Below, one piece after another: positions 55,761 to 64,000 of a DNA stretch of 64,000 bases. Within the stretch, counting starts at the first letter, position 1. Each line of letters starts with the position of its first letter. Made by a program: the position numbers and the translations under genes. The notes under the pieces were generated by a model. That model was not told the DNA's origin and made no database searches. It saw only the letters and a list, made by a program, of their open reading frames with translations. The stretch comes from Rhodopseudomonas sp. P2A-2r (GTDB lineage Bacteria > Pseudomonadota > Alphaproteobacteria > Rhizobiales > Xanthobacteraceae), in assembly GCF_026015985.1 (NCBI RefSeq), contig NZ_CP110389.1:1706001-1770000 (forward strand), given 5' to 3'.

Positions 55761-56514
55761 GTTGCCGCACGAAATCCTCCACCTCAGTAACGTCTCGCGC
55801 AATTTCAGCGGGCTAAAGGCGCTGAGCGACGTCTCGATCTCCGTCAACAAAGGCGAAGTGCTCGGGCTGATCGGCCCCAACGGCGCCGGCAAGACGACTT
55901 TGGTCAACACCATCTGCGGCGTCACGCCGGCCAGCGCCGGAATCGTCACCTTCGACGGCCGCGACATCACGCGGGTGAAGACCTACCAGGCGGCACGGCT
56001 CGGGCTGTCGCGCACCTTCCAGATCGTGCAGCCGTTCGCCGAATTCAGCGCGCTCGACAACGTCGCCTCCGCGGCGCTGTTCTCGCAGCCCGGCGAGAGC
56101 CTGAAATCGGCGCGCGCGGAAGCCCTTGCTCATCTGGCTTTCGTCGGCCTGGAGGCACAGGCCGACCAGTCGGCGGCGACGCTGACGCTGGCAATGCGCA
56201 AGCGGCTGGAACTGGCCAAGGCGCTGGCGATGAAGCCGAAGCTGCTGTTCCTCGACGAGGTCAATGCCGGCCTCAACAGTGCCGAGGTCGAACGCGCCAC
56301 CAAACTCATTCATCAACTAGCGGCGCAGGGCATCACCATCGTGATGATCGAGCACCTGATGAAGGTGGTGCTCAACGTCTGCACCCGCATCGCCGTGCTG
56401 CATAACGGCCGGTTGATCGCCGACGGCGCGCCGCGCGACGTCATCAAGAATCCGGCGGTGGTGGATGCCTATCTCGGCCAGCAATATGCGCAACGGAACG
56501 CCGCCCGTGGATAG
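55753..56514 (+). CDS. livG: Liv-type ABC transporter ATPase (LivG)
   Basis: A 253-residue ATPase. Walker A is GPNGAGKTT, Walker B LFLDEVNAGLN, D-loop/H-loop IVMIEHLMKV. The signature (normally LSGGQ/LSYGQ) reads LTLAMRKRLELA, seen in some rhizobial LivG proteins. Overlaps the start of livF by about 29 bases. Drives import through LivHM. Confidence 0.88.
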   Translation: MSELPHEILHLSNVSRNFSGLKALSDVSISVNKGEVLGLIGPNGAGKTTLVNTICGVTPASAGIVTFDGRDITRVKTYQAARLGLSRTFQIVQPFAEFSALDNVASAALFSQPGESLKSARAEALAHLAFVGLEAQADQSAATLTLAMRKRLELAKALAMKPKLLFLDEVNAGLNSAEVERATKLIHQLAAQGITIVMIEHLMKVVLNVCTRIAVLHNGRLIADGAPRDVIKNPAVVDAYLGQQYAQRNAARG

Positions 56515-57238
56515 GCCCCTGATCCTCGAACTGCAGCAGCTCTGCGCCGGCTACGGCGAGATCCAGGTGCTGTGGGGCATCGACATGGCGGTGCGATCCG
56601 GCGAGATCACCGCGCTGATCGGCTCCAACGGTGCCGGCAAGACGACCCTGATGCGCGCACTGTCTGGCCTTATCCCGATCCAGTCCGGCAAATACGTCTC
56701 CGACGGCGAGTACCTGTCGAACGTCACGGCGGCGCGAATCCTGGCGCATGGCATCGTCCATGTGCCGGAAGGCCGCCGGCTGTTCGGCGCCATGAGCATC
56801 GAGGACAACCTGCTGATGGGCGCCTATTCGCGCTCCATCACCCGCGCCGAGATCACCCGCGATCTCGACCGCGTCTACACCACGTTTCCCAAGCTGCGCG
56901 AGCGCCGCAACCAGGCCGCCGCCACTCTCTCCGGCGGCGAGCAGCAGATGTGCGCGATCGGCCGCGGGCTGATGAGCGCGCCGCGGCTGTTGATGATCGA
57001 CGAACTTTCGCTCGGCCTGTCGCCGCTGCTGGTCGAGCAACTGGTCGCGGCGCTGCGCGCGCTAAACGCCGAGGGCATGTCGATCCTGCTGGTCGAGCAG
57101 GACGTCACCACCGCACTCGACCTCTGCCATTCTGCCTACATTATGGACATGGGCCGCATCGTGCGCACCGGGCAGGGCGCCGAACTGCTCGCCGATCCCA
57201 TCATTCGCGACGCCTATCTCGGCGTCCTCGAAGATTAA
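56486..57238 (+). CDS. livF: Liv-type ABC transporter ATPase (LivF)
   Basis: A 250-residue ATPase with Walker A GSNGAGKTT, canonical signature LSGGEQQM, Walker B LLMIDELSLGLSP and H-loop LVEQDV. ATG at 56486 is used; an in-frame ATG at 56465 and a GTG at 56507 are alternatives. Last transport gene; 25 bases before the CnbZ-like gene. Confidence 0.87.
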   Translation: MRNGTPPVDRPLILELQQLCAGYGEIQVLWGIDMAVRSGEITALIGSNGAGKTTLMRALSGLIPIQSGKYVSDGEYLSNVTAARILAHGIVHVPEGRRLFGAMSIEDNLLMGAYSRSITRAEITRDLDRVYTTFPKLRERRNQAAATLSGGEQQMCAIGRGLMSAPRLLMIDELSLGLSPLLVEQLVAALRALNAEGMSILLVEQDVTTALDLCHSAYIMDMGRIVRTGQGAELLADPIIRDAYLGVLED

Positions 57239-57263
57239 TCCCTATCCCCCAACGAGGCCTTTC

Positions 57264-58019
57264 ATGATCGCAACCGTCGAAGCAGCCAACAGCGGCTACC
57301 GTTTCATGCCCGGCGTCAGCCAATATTCCTGCGGCGTGGGCGCGCTGCCGGGCTTCACGCTGGAGCGCGTGCGGTTCTCGAAGGTCGTGCCGCTGAAGCA
57401 GGGCTTTGCGATAATCGCCGACATCATCCAGAAGGCCGGCCGGCCGCTGACGTCGTTCGCGGCCTGCGAGTTGCGCTCGCCGGCGCCGTTCACCGAGCAG
57501 GGCTTCAAGGACTTCAACGAGATCTATATCAAGACCCTGATCGAATGGGGCGTGATGAAAGACGGCGTCAATCCGGTCGCGCGCAGCAACGTCTGTCCGA
57601 AGATCGACCCGCCGTCGGAGCCGGGCTTCCACGCCTTCACTTATGCGACGGTCGCGGCTGACGCGCCGGCCTCCTTCGTCGTCGCCGGCAGCGGCGAATC
57701 CGCCGAGGGCAAGGGCGACTATCGCGACAACACCGTACGTCTTGGCGATGTCAGCCCGTCGGCGATGCTGGAGAAGGCCAAGTGGGTGCTTGACGAGATG
57801 GAACGCCGCATGAGCGCGTTCTCCGGCACCTGGGAACAGACCACCGGCGTGCAGCTCTACACCGTGCAGGATGTCTATGGCTTGCTGGAGAGCGAGCTCG
57901 GCGGCCGCGGCGCGTTCCGCAACGGCGTGACCTGGCATTTCAATCGCCCGCCGGTGGTCGACCTGGAATACGAAATGGATTGTCGCCGCGTGCATGTCGA
58001 GCGCGTCGTCGAGATCTGA
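57264..58019 (+). CDS. CnbZ-like (2-amino-5-chloromuconate deaminase family) protein, copy 1
   Basis: A 251-residue cytoplasmic protein. Landmarks: FMPGVSQYSCGVGALPGF, FAACELRSPAPFTEQGF, NPVARSNVCPKIDPPSEPGFHAF and WHFNRPPVVDLEYEMDCR. I recognise this pattern from proteins annotated as CnbZ, a non-RidA enzyme that deaminates 2-aminomuconate-type compounds; the assignment is from memory. Its position directly after the Liv genes suggests that the transported compound is the substrate. Gly/Asn-rich motif and conserved Cys may form the site. Confidence 0.6.
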   Translation: MIATVEAANSGYRFMPGVSQYSCGVGALPGFTLERVRFSKVVPLKQGFAIIADIIQKAGRPLTSFAACELRSPAPFTEQGFKDFNEIYIKTLIEWGVMKDGVNPVARSNVCPKIDPPSEPGFHAFTYATVAADAPASFVVAGSGESAEGKGDYRDNTVRLGDVSPSAMLEKAKWVLDEMERRMSAFSGTWEQTTGVQLYTVQDVYGLLESELGGRGAFRNGVTWHFNRPPVVDLEYEMDCRRVHVERVVEI

Positions 58020-58072
58020 GCCGCATCTAAATAGACGTGCGTTCAAGCCGTCACGAACCGGAGTGCAAGCCC

Positions 58073-58816
58073 ATGACGCAGGATTTCCCCGCGGGTAGCT
58101 ACCGCTATATCCCGGCCGTATTTCAGTACTCGAGCGGCGTGGCCGCGCTGCCCGATTACGAGATCGAGCGGGTTCGCTTCGATACGCTGGTGCCGCTGGC
58201 AGAGGGCTTTGCGCGTATCGCAGACTACATCCGCGCGGCGGGTCGGCCGCTGACCGCGTTTTGCGCCTGTGAACTGCGGTCGCCTGCCGTCGTCGACGAG
58301 GCGGGCTTTCGCCGGTTCAACGAGCATTACGTCAAGACGCTCGCCGAATGGGGGCTGTTCGACGGCACAAATAATCCGGTCGCCCGCAGCAACGTGTGCC
58401 CCGACGTCGCGCCACCGGCCGAGCCGTCGTTTTACGCCTTTTCCTTTACCCGCCCGAAGCCCGATTCAACGCCGACCTTCGTCATCGCGGGCGGCGCAGA
58501 AGCGCGCGACGGCGCGGGCAGCTATCCGGAACGCATCGCCCGCTATCGTGAGGTCGGTCCCGAAGCCATTCGCGACAAGGCGAAAGCGACCGTCGGCTCG
58601 ATGGAGCGGCGGCTCGCCGCCTTCGGTCACACGTGGCAGGACACGACCGTGGCGCAGATCTATTCGGTCTGTGACTTCTATCCCGCTGTGACGGACGAAC
58701 TCGTGAAGCGCGGTGCCGCTCGTTCCGGCCTGACCTGGCATTTCGCCCGGCCGCCGGTGGTCGATCTCGATTTCGAGATGGATTGCCGTCGTGTGGCGCG
58801 TGAGATCGTGATCTAG
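58073..58816 (+). CDS. CnbZ-like protein, copy 2
   Basis: A 247-residue paralogue of copy 1, sharing SxxYRYIPAVFQYSSGV-type start, CACELRSPAVVDEAGF, NNPVARSNVCPDV and WHFARPPVVDLDFEMDCR. Divergence is spread over the whole length. Tandem copies suggest different substrates or a heteromer. The ATG at 58073 is used; the frame is open to 58037. A RidA fragment lies 90 bases on, on the other strand. Confidence 0.6.
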   Translation: MTQDFPAGSYRYIPAVFQYSSGVAALPDYEIERVRFDTLVPLAEGFARIADYIRAAGRPLTAFCACELRSPAVVDEAGFRRFNEHYVKTLAEWGLFDGTNNPVARSNVCPDVAPPAEPSFYAFSFTRPKPDSTPTFVIAGGAEARDGAGSYPERIARYREVGPEAIRDKAKATVGSMERRLAAFGHTWQDTTVAQIYSVCDFYPAVTDELVKRGAARSGLTWHFARPPVVDLDFEMDCRRVAREIVI

Positions 58817-58905
58817 ATCTGGGCCGGTTGCATTCGCGGTGGAGAATGCCAAGCAGGGGGCGGCGTCACGCGTCGACAGATAATCCGGTCGCAGAGCCGA
58901 CGATA

Positions 58906-59020
58906 CTAGTCGAAAGCTGCGATGGCATCGATCTCCACCATCATTTCAAGCAGGCCCCTGTTCCAAGGTTGATGAGTTCCAGCGACAAGACGTGCAGACA
59001 TGTGGAGGCCTCCGCCGCCC
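58906..59020 (-). pseudogene. RidA family C-terminal fragment
   Basis: On the minus strand, ARLVAGTHQPWNRGLL then EMMVEIDAIAAFD and a TAG at 58906-58908 match the C-terminal third of RidA-type imine deaminases (usual ending VEIDAIAA). Upstream the frame is lost (GGAAEAST lies in another frame). No complete gene. RidA-like proteins are the other known kind of 2-aminomuconate deaminase, next to two CnbZ-like genes. Confidence 0.6.
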
Positions 59021-59583
59021 CGCCCACCACATCGCTCACCGCGAGCAAGTCAATCCAATCCGACTTTTCAGTTTGGTCCGATTGAACTGATCTATGACTG
59101 ACCGCCGCTGGTGCAAAGCAGCCGTCTGACCTCTCCACGATGGTGATCGACGGTAGTGCCCGGCAGTAGCCGGCGATAAATCCATTCGGCGCGCCGGTCT
59201 GGATCTGTGAAGCATCGAGTTGCGCCGGCAACAGTTGCGTAATGTACTTTCCTTCCTCGAGGAAGCTGCGTACGAAGCCGCTGGCCATCGCGCAGCCCAA
59301 TGCGCTGCGCAACTCGAGTTGTACGCGTGCGATGTGGCCCTGCGCCGCGTGCGCACAGGCAAGCAGTATCTCGCATCGCGTACCTGATGGCAGTGGCCTT
59401 GGCTTTGGGAAGTCACGCGCTCGGTTAAACCAACGAGATCGTTCCGGCGTTATATACTTCGTGCTGGCGCTGCTGGTGCTGGCCTATCTCGGCCTACGCA
59501 GCCGACCAGGCGGCATACTGCGATAATCCGACCGACTCCGCCGACGCGGAGGCCATATAGGGCAAATAAGCTCGGAGTTTAGC

Positions 59584-59635
59584 TCCCCTCTCCCCGGCCG
59601 CGCTTCGCGTTTCCCCCTCTCCCACAGGGAGGGCG
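59584..59635. repeat. Family B palindromic element, short copy
   Basis: CCCCTCTCCCC, GGCCGCGCTTCGCG, CCCCCTCTCCC, then GGGAGGGCGGG: half-length version of the 26566, 29062 and 34570 elements. Confidence 0.6.
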
Positions 59636-59668
59636 GGAAGCAAGCTGCAGCCCCGGAATGGCAGCCCC

Positions 59669-60112
59669 CTAATTCGCCTTCTCGATCAACCCCTCCAGCA
59701 GCCGCTTCAGATCCGCTGTGGCCTTGTTGCCGTAATTCTCGGCGATATGAGCCTCCTGGCTCAGCGCCAGCGCATTGAGCCGTTGCGTCAATGCCTTGCC
59801 GCGGTCGGAGGAGAACATCAGCACCTTGCGCCGGTCGTCGGCGTCCTGCACGCGGTACACCAGCGAGTCCGATACCATGCGATCGACCATCTTGGTCAGC
59901 GTCGGATGGTTCAGCAGCACGGCGTCGGCGAGGTCGCCCATCGAATGGCCCTTGCCGTCGGACAGCACTTTCAGGATCCGCCACTGTTCCACCGGCACGC
60001 CTTCCTTGCGGAACCGGGCATCGAGCTGCCGGTTGATCTCGCGATTGGCCTGCGCCAGCAGGTAAGCGAGATGTTCGGTGATCGGTCGGCTCGGGGTCAG
60101 CGGTTTGGCCAC
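59669..60112 (-). CDS. MarR family transcriptional regulator
   Basis: A 147-residue winged-helix regulator. QWRILKVLSDGKGHSMGDLADAVLLNHPTLTKMVDRM is the recognition region and DADDRRKVLMFSSDRG the wing. MarR proteins respond to small aromatic or phenolic ligands. Divergent from the binding-protein gene, 175 bases away, and probably controls it. Confidence 0.87.
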   Translation of the reverse strand: MAKPLTPSRPITEHLAYLLAQANREINRQLDARFRKEGVPVEQWRILKVLSDGKGHSMGDLADAVLLNHPTLTKMVDRMVSDSLVYRVQDADDRRKVLMFSSDRGKALTQRLNALALSQEAHIAENYGNKATADLKRLLEGLIEKAN

Positions 60113-60174
60113 GGTGCATGCTTCGGGTTGGGAGTGGATGAATATTGGGCGGCTTTGCTTGTTCTATATGCATG

Positions 60175-60192
60175 TGAATCCTTGAACATTCA
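60175..60192. promoter_or_regulatory. Candidate MarR operator
   Basis: TGAAT-N8-ATTCA, in an AT-rich stretch between the divergent marR-type and binding-protein genes. MarR boxes are often 16-20 bp dyads of this kind. Inferred only. Confidence 0.4.
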
Positions 60193-60287
60193 ATCTTTTC
60201 CGATGGCTTGTTTTCGGTTGCCGCTGATTGTACCGGCGCGCTAGGCTAGCCGGGTGACGGACCCCTGACTGTCGAAAGGAGAGTGCT

Positions 60288-61424
60288 GTGCTCTCATCCC
60301 TGCTGCGCGACAGAGCCGGTTCGCCCACGCCGCTTCCGCCGTGGTCGGATCCGGAGGCGTTCGGTCGCCGTGGCGACCGCCGCAAGTTGCGCATCGCCAA
60401 TTTCATCACGCTGTCCGGCCCTGCCGGCCTGTGGGGGCCGGCTGCCACCAACAGCACGCTGCTGGCGGCTTCCGAAATCAACAAGCGTGGCGGCATTCTC
60501 GGCCGTGAGGTCGAGCTGTCATTTTACGATGCTGGCGGTGATATCGACGACGTGGTGCGTACGGCGCAGGATGTCGTCGCCGCCGAAGATGCCGACATCA
60601 TCGTCGGGTCGCATATCAGCGCGGTGCGGGTGGAGCTGCGAAAGGTCATCGCCGGCCATGTTCCCTACATCTACACGCCGGTCTACGAAGGCGGTGAACG
60701 CACGCCCGGCGTGATGGCGATCGGCGAGATTCCGCGGCAGCAGTCGCGTCCGGCCATCCAGTGGCTGGCCGATGCCAAGCGCGCCACGCGGTTTTACCTG
60801 ATCGGCAGCGACTATGTTTGGCCGTGGCTCGCGCACAAGGCGACCAAGCGCTACATCGCCGACGCCGGCGGCCGCGTGGTCGGCGAGGAATTCGTGCCGC
60901 TCGGCGCGCAGGACCACAGCGCGCAGCTGGCGCGGATCCGCGCCGCCAAACCGGACGTGGTGCTGATCTCGCTGATCGGGACTGACGCCATCCTGTTCAA
61001 CCGCGCTTTCGGCAAACAGGGCCTCGGCGCCAAGATGCTGCGGCTCGGCGGCGCCATGGACGAAACCGTGCTGCTCGGCATCGGCGCCGCCAACACCGAG
61101 AACCTGTTTTGCGCCTCCGGCTATTTCGTCGACATGACGTCCCATGACAACGACGCGTTCCGCTGCCGCTACGAAACCGCCTTCGGCCGCCATGCGCCGC
61201 CACCGGGGTCCGTCGCGCAATCGAATTACGAAGGCCTGTGCTTCCTCGAAACCATCGCCGCGCGAACCGGTTCGCTGGCGGCAAAACCGCTGCTGGCGAC
61301 GGCCGCCAACATCGACTACCGGGGCGCGCGCGGCAACGTCCGCATCCGACGGGGTGACGCGCAGATGCCGATCCATCTTGCCGAAGCTGACGGGCTGGAC
61401 TTTCGATTGATCAGAACGTTCTGA
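60288..61424 (+). CDS. AmiC-like amide/urea-type binding protein, no signal peptide
   Basis: A 378-residue type I periplasmic-binding-fold protein. Landmarks: LRIANFITLSGPAGLWGPA, EINKRGGILGREVEL, FYLIGSDYVWPWLAH. The GTG at 60288 has AAGGAG upstream and no hydrophobic signal follows (MLSSLLRDRAG). That is the situation in AmiC, the cytoplasmic amide sensor that controls the aliphatic amidase operon. Amidase and permease genes follow, so it could sense or bind the amide. Confidence 0.75.
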   Translation: MLSSLLRDRAGSPTPLPPWSDPEAFGRRGDRRKLRIANFITLSGPAGLWGPAATNSTLLAASEINKRGGILGREVELSFYDAGGDIDDVVRTAQDVVAAEDADIIVGSHISAVRVELRKVIAGHVPYIYTPVYEGGERTPGVMAIGEIPRQQSRPAIQWLADAKRATRFYLIGSDYVWPWLAHKATKRYIADAGGRVVGEEFVPLGAQDHSAQLARIRAAKPDVVLISLIGTDAILFNRAFGKQGLGAKMLRLGGAMDETVLLGIGAANTENLFCASGYFVDMTSHDNDAFRCRYETAFGRHAPPPGSVAQSNYEGLCFLETIAARTGSLAAKPLLATAANIDYRGARGNVRIRRGDAQMPIHLAEADGLDFRLIRTF

Positions 61425-61577
61425 CGTATCAATTGCGCCGATAGAAGAGGCCTAAAATAATACTTGAAAAGGAAAACATTTCCGTTTCTAGTGACGAGGT
61501 CACCTTCATGCGACTGCGCGCGCCGTTAGACTTGCGCGCGACGCCGCTTCAACAGCGAACCGATCCGGAGATGCCTC

Positions 61578-63092
61578 TTGACCGTCAGCCTTCCCACGCC
61601 CGACCAGGTGCGCGATCTCGCCGACCAGTGCGGCCTGTCCCTCAGTGATGAAGATGTCGTCTCGTTCCGCGGCCTGATGCAGGGCTCGGTGGATGCCTAC
61701 AACGTCGTCGGCGCCATGCCAGACGAGGTGCCGGTGGTGAAATATCCGCGCACGCCCGGCTATCGTCCGGCGCCCGAGGACAACACGCGCAACGCCTGGT
61801 ATCGCAAGTCGAGCGTGAAGGGCGCGGGCAGCGGCAAGCTGAAGGGCAAGGTCGTCGCGCTGAAGGATAACATCATGCTGGCCGGCGTGCCGATGATGAA
61901 CGGCTCCTCGACGCTGGAAGGCTTTGTGCCGGATTTCGACGCCATCATCGTCACCCGCATGCTCGACGCCGGCGCGGAGATCGCCGGCAAGGTGCATTGC
62001 GAATCGTTCTGCATGTCCGGCGGCAGCCACACCAATTCCACCGGCCCCGTACACAATCCGCACAAGGTGGGCTATTCCGCCGGCGGCTCGTCGTCGGGCA
62101 GCGCCGTCGTGGTGGCGCTCGGCGAGGTCGACATGGCGATCGGCGGCGACCAGGGCGGCTCGATCCGCATGCCGGCGTCGTTCAGCGGCGTCTATGGCAT
62201 GAAGCCGACATGGGGCCTGGTGCCCTATACCGGGGTGATGCCGATCGAGATCTTCATCGACCACACCGGCCCGATGACCGCCAATGTCGCGGACAACGCG
62301 CTCCTTCTTGAAGTGCTGGCGGGCGACGACGGTTACGACCCGCGCATCAAGTCGCCGGTGGTGCCGGACTATACCAAGTCGCTCGGCCTCGGCGTCAAGG
62401 GCATGAAGATCGGCGTGCTCAAGGAAGGTTTCGAGCAACTCGGCGCCGAAGCCGCTGTCAATGAAAGCGTGCGCGAGGCCACCAAGCGGCTTGCCAGTAT
62501 CGGCGCGATCGTCGAGGAGATCTCGATCCCCATGCACATGGTGGCACCCGCGATCTGGACGCCGATCGGCACCGAGGGCATGACCCAGACCATGATGATG
62601 GGCGACGGCTACGGCCTCAGCCGCTCCGACCTGTATTCGACCGCGCTGATGGACGCGCATCGTGGCTGGCGCGGCCAGGCCGACGCGCTGTCCGAGACCA
62701 CCAAGCTGCTGCTGATGTTCGGTACCTACGTTAACAACATCTATGGCCCGCGTTATTACGGCAAGGCAGTCAACGTTTCGCGGCGGCTCAAGGCGGCCTA
62801 CGACAAGGCGCTGGAGAGCTATGACCTGCTCTTGATGCCGACCACGCCTATGAAGGCTCAGCCGCTGCCGGCGGCAAACGCCAGCCGCGAGGAAAATGTG
62901 GGGCGGGCGTTCGAGATGCTGGCCAACACCTCGCCGTTCGACGTCTCCCATCACCCCGCCATGTCGCTGCCGTGCGGCATGGTGGACGGGCTGCCGGTCG
63001 GGCTGATGCTGGTCGGCCGCCACTTCGACGAATCGACCATCTACCGCGCCGCGCATGCCTTCGAGCAGTCGGCGGACTGGAAGACAATGTGA
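61578..63092 (+). CDS. Amidase (amidase signature family)
   Basis: A 504-residue AS hydrolase with TTG start (GGAG upstream). The Ser-cisSer-Lys triad is visible: Lys in VVALKDNIMLAG (about 96), the two Ser in GYSAGGSSSGSA and the nucleophile in GGDQGGSIRMPAS (about 200). The length and SCHTNSTGPVHN-type region match enantioselective, nitrile-linked amidases. It hydrolyses an amide to acid and ammonia in the cytoplasm. 153 bases after the binding protein and 33 before a permease. Confidence 0.87.
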   Translation: MTVSLPTPDQVRDLADQCGLSLSDEDVVSFRGLMQGSVDAYNVVGAMPDEVPVVKYPRTPGYRPAPEDNTRNAWYRKSSVKGAGSGKLKGKVVALKDNIMLAGVPMMNGSSTLEGFVPDFDAIIVTRMLDAGAEIAGKVHCESFCMSGGSHTNSTGPVHNPHKVGYSAGGSSSGSAVVVALGEVDMAIGGDQGGSIRMPASFSGVYGMKPTWGLVPYTGVMPIEIFIDHTGPMTANVADNALLLEVLAGDDGYDPRIKSPVVPDYTKSLGLGVKGMKIGVLKEGFEQLGAEAAVNESVREATKRLASIGAIVEEISIPMHMVAPAIWTPIGTEGMTQTMMMGDGYGLSRSDLYSTALMDAHRGWRGQADALSETTKLLLMFGTYVNNIYGPRYYGKAVNVSRRLKAAYDKALESYDLLLMPTTPMKAQPLPAANASREENVGRAFEMLANTSPFDVSHHPAMSLPCGMVDGLPVGLMLVGRHFDESTIYRAAHAFEQSADWKTM

Positions 63093-63125
63093 GCATGATG
63101 CGCAAACACCGTCGGTCATGCCCGC

Positions 63126-63983
63126 ATGGATAATCTGTTCATCGCGCTGTTCGAGATCCTGAGCTTCGGCGCGATCGTGGTGCTGGTGGTGCTGGGACTC
63201 GGCATCATCGCCAGCATGATGGGCATCTTCAATTTCGCACAGGGCGAGTTCGTGCTGCTCGGCGCCTACATCACCTATGTGGTGCACAGTGCCGGCGCAC
63301 CTGTCTGGCTCGGCATGGTCGCCGCGCCGTTCGCGGTCGGCGCGCTGGGCTTCGTGCTGGAACGGCTGGTGGTGCGGCGATTCTATGCCGCGCCTATCAT
63401 CGCCATGCTCGGCACCTATGCGCTCGGCCTGATCATCCGCGAGGTCGTGCGCGGGCTGATCGGCGGTCTCTACATCTCGGTGCCGGAACCGATCGGCGGC
63501 TCGGTCAATTTGGGCGCCATGCATTTTTCGTCATGGCGGCTGGTGATCATCGTCATCACGGTGCTGGTGATGGGCGGCAGCTATCTGCTGCTGGCGCGCA
63601 CCGCCTTCGGCCTGCGGATCCGCGCGTCGCTGGAGAACCCGGCGCTGGCGCGCGCCTCGGGGATCTCCACCAATGCGATCTACGGCGCCACCTTTGCCTT
63701 CGGCGCGGCGCTGGCGGGCCTCGCCGGCGCGCTGATCGTGCCGGTGTTCTCGCTGTTCGCCGATCTCGGGCTGCGCTTCCTGATCCAGGGCTTTGTCGCG
63801 GTGATGGTCGGCGGCATCGGCTCGTTCGCGGGGCCGGTAGCCGGCGCAGGCCTGATCGGCACGCTGTCGGCGGCGCTGCCCTGGGTGATCTCGCCCGTGA
63901 TCGCCGACGTCCTCGTCTTCGTGCTTGCCATCATCTTCATCAAGTTTCGGCCGCAGGGCCTGATATCCGGAAAAGGGGTCTGA
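63126..63983 (+). CDS. livH: Liv-type ABC transporter permease (LivH), second set
   Basis: A 285-residue permease: MMGIFNFAQGEFVLLGAYITYV and GGIGSFAGPVAGAGLIGT are diagnostic, with about eight helices. Different from the LivH at 53962. It starts 33 bases after the amidase; the next gene follows two bases beyond its stop. Probably the first gene of a complete second transporter for the amidase substrate. Confidence 0.88.
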   Translation: MDNLFIALFEILSFGAIVVLVVLGLGIIASMMGIFNFAQGEFVLLGAYITYVVHSAGAPVWLGMVAAPFAVGALGFVLERLVVRRFYAAPIIAMLGTYALGLIIREVVRGLIGGLYISVPEPIGGSVNLGAMHFSSWRLVIIVITVLVMGGSYLLLARTAFGLRIRASLENPALARASGISTNAIYGATFAFGAALAGLAGALIVPVFSLFADLGLRFLIQGFVAVMVGGIGSFAGPVAGAGLIGTLSAALPWVISPVIADVLVFVLAIIFIKFRPQGLISGKGV

Positions 63984-63985
63984 TC

Positions 63986-64000
63986 ATGAATCGCGACAAC
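63986..64000 (+). CDS. Start of next gene, probably LivM-type permease (3' end outside window)
   Basis: ATGAATCGCGACAAC begins two bases after the LivH stop. Five codons only; identity inferred from the usual livH-livM order. Confidence 0.4.

Larger units (their letters stand above)
58817..59668. other. 850-base region with decayed sequence and a repeat
   Basis: Besides the RidA fragment (58906-59020) and a family B repeat (59584-59635), I see only short unrelated frames, e.g. on the minus strand at 58941-59312 (ending in frame with stretches such as FVRSFLEEGKYITQLLPAQ). None is recognised. It looks like decayed coding sequence. Confidence 0.5.

Noticed and set aside
59242..59526. 94-codon plus-strand frame with hydrophobic C-terminal part
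   Set aside because: No ribosome site, no family character, lies in decayed sequence.
61506..63524. 672-codon minus-strand frame
   Set aside because: Antisense of amidase and permease; His/Arg-rich shadow.

Overview
The window is about 64 kb of GC-rich chromosomal DNA from an alphaproteobacterium. Gene content, protein wording and the dispersed short palindromic repeats point to the Bradyrhizobium/Rhodopseudomonas/Tardiphaga group (Nitrobacteraceae). That placement is inferred from familiarity, not from a search. Most of the window is housekeeping and catabolic chromosome. The only clear accessory patch is a roughly 1.3 kb stretch of small orphan genes directly after a tRNA-Gln (50152-50225).

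Layout. 1-5.5 kb: 3' end of glutaryl-CoA dehydrogenase, an Rrf2 regulator with a thioredoxin-reductase-like flavoprotein, an MBL-fold hydrolase, a DUF1499 membrane protein and an alpha/beta hydrolase. 5.5-16.6 kb: acyl-CoA ligase, an extensin-like protein, two tandem L,D-transpeptidase lipoproteins, CorA, a soluble chemoreceptor, an SDR enzyme, pdxH, a small lipoprotein and a DnaJ-like co-chaperone. 16.8-25.6 kb: an apparent catabolic island with an M24 peptidase and a ferredoxin-like-fold protein facing away from two tandem GntR/FCD regulators, a complete TRAP transporter, a type II dehydroquinase-like enzyme and a large FAD-dependent oxidoreductase. 25.7-42.5 kb: an ECF sigma/anti-sigma pair, fabI, a phosphatase, aroC, an adenylate cyclase, an SGNH esterase, clpS, a DUF1194 protein, then an isoprenoid/RNA-modification/nucleotide block (rlmD-like, tlyA, a deoxyribosyltransferase, dxs, a membrane hydrolase, xseB, a histone-deacetylase-family enzyme). 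42.9-49.7 kb: a GGDEF-EAL protein, a 5'-nucleotidase, enoyl-CoA hydratase and an acyl-CoA dehydrogenase. 51.7-64 kb: a LysR regulator divergent from a full Liv-type ABC transporter, which runs into two tandem CnbZ-like (aminomuconate deaminase family) genes. Next come a decayed RidA fragment, a MarR regulator, an AmiC-like binding protein, an amidase and the start of a second Liv-type permease set.

Two features run through the whole window. First, eleven genes in the first 41 kb carry one frame break each, almost all explained by one base missing from a homopolymer. They include pdxH and corA, whose protein sequence is intact on both sides of the break. I read most of these as consensus-sequence errors, but label the genes pseudogene as sequenced. 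Second, at least six families of palindromic intergenic repeats are present. One lies between a sigma factor and its anti-sigma factor, and another abuts the start codon of a nucleotidase gene.

The best candidates for undescribed biology are (a) the TRAP / dehydroquinase-like / flavoprotein / M24 locus, whose dehydroquinase lacks a conserved active-site His, and (b) the Liv transporter fused to two CnbZ-like deaminases beside a RidA remnant and an AmiC-like sensor with an amidase. Together (b) looks like a system for importing and deaminating an amino- or amido-substituted (possibly muconate-type) compound.
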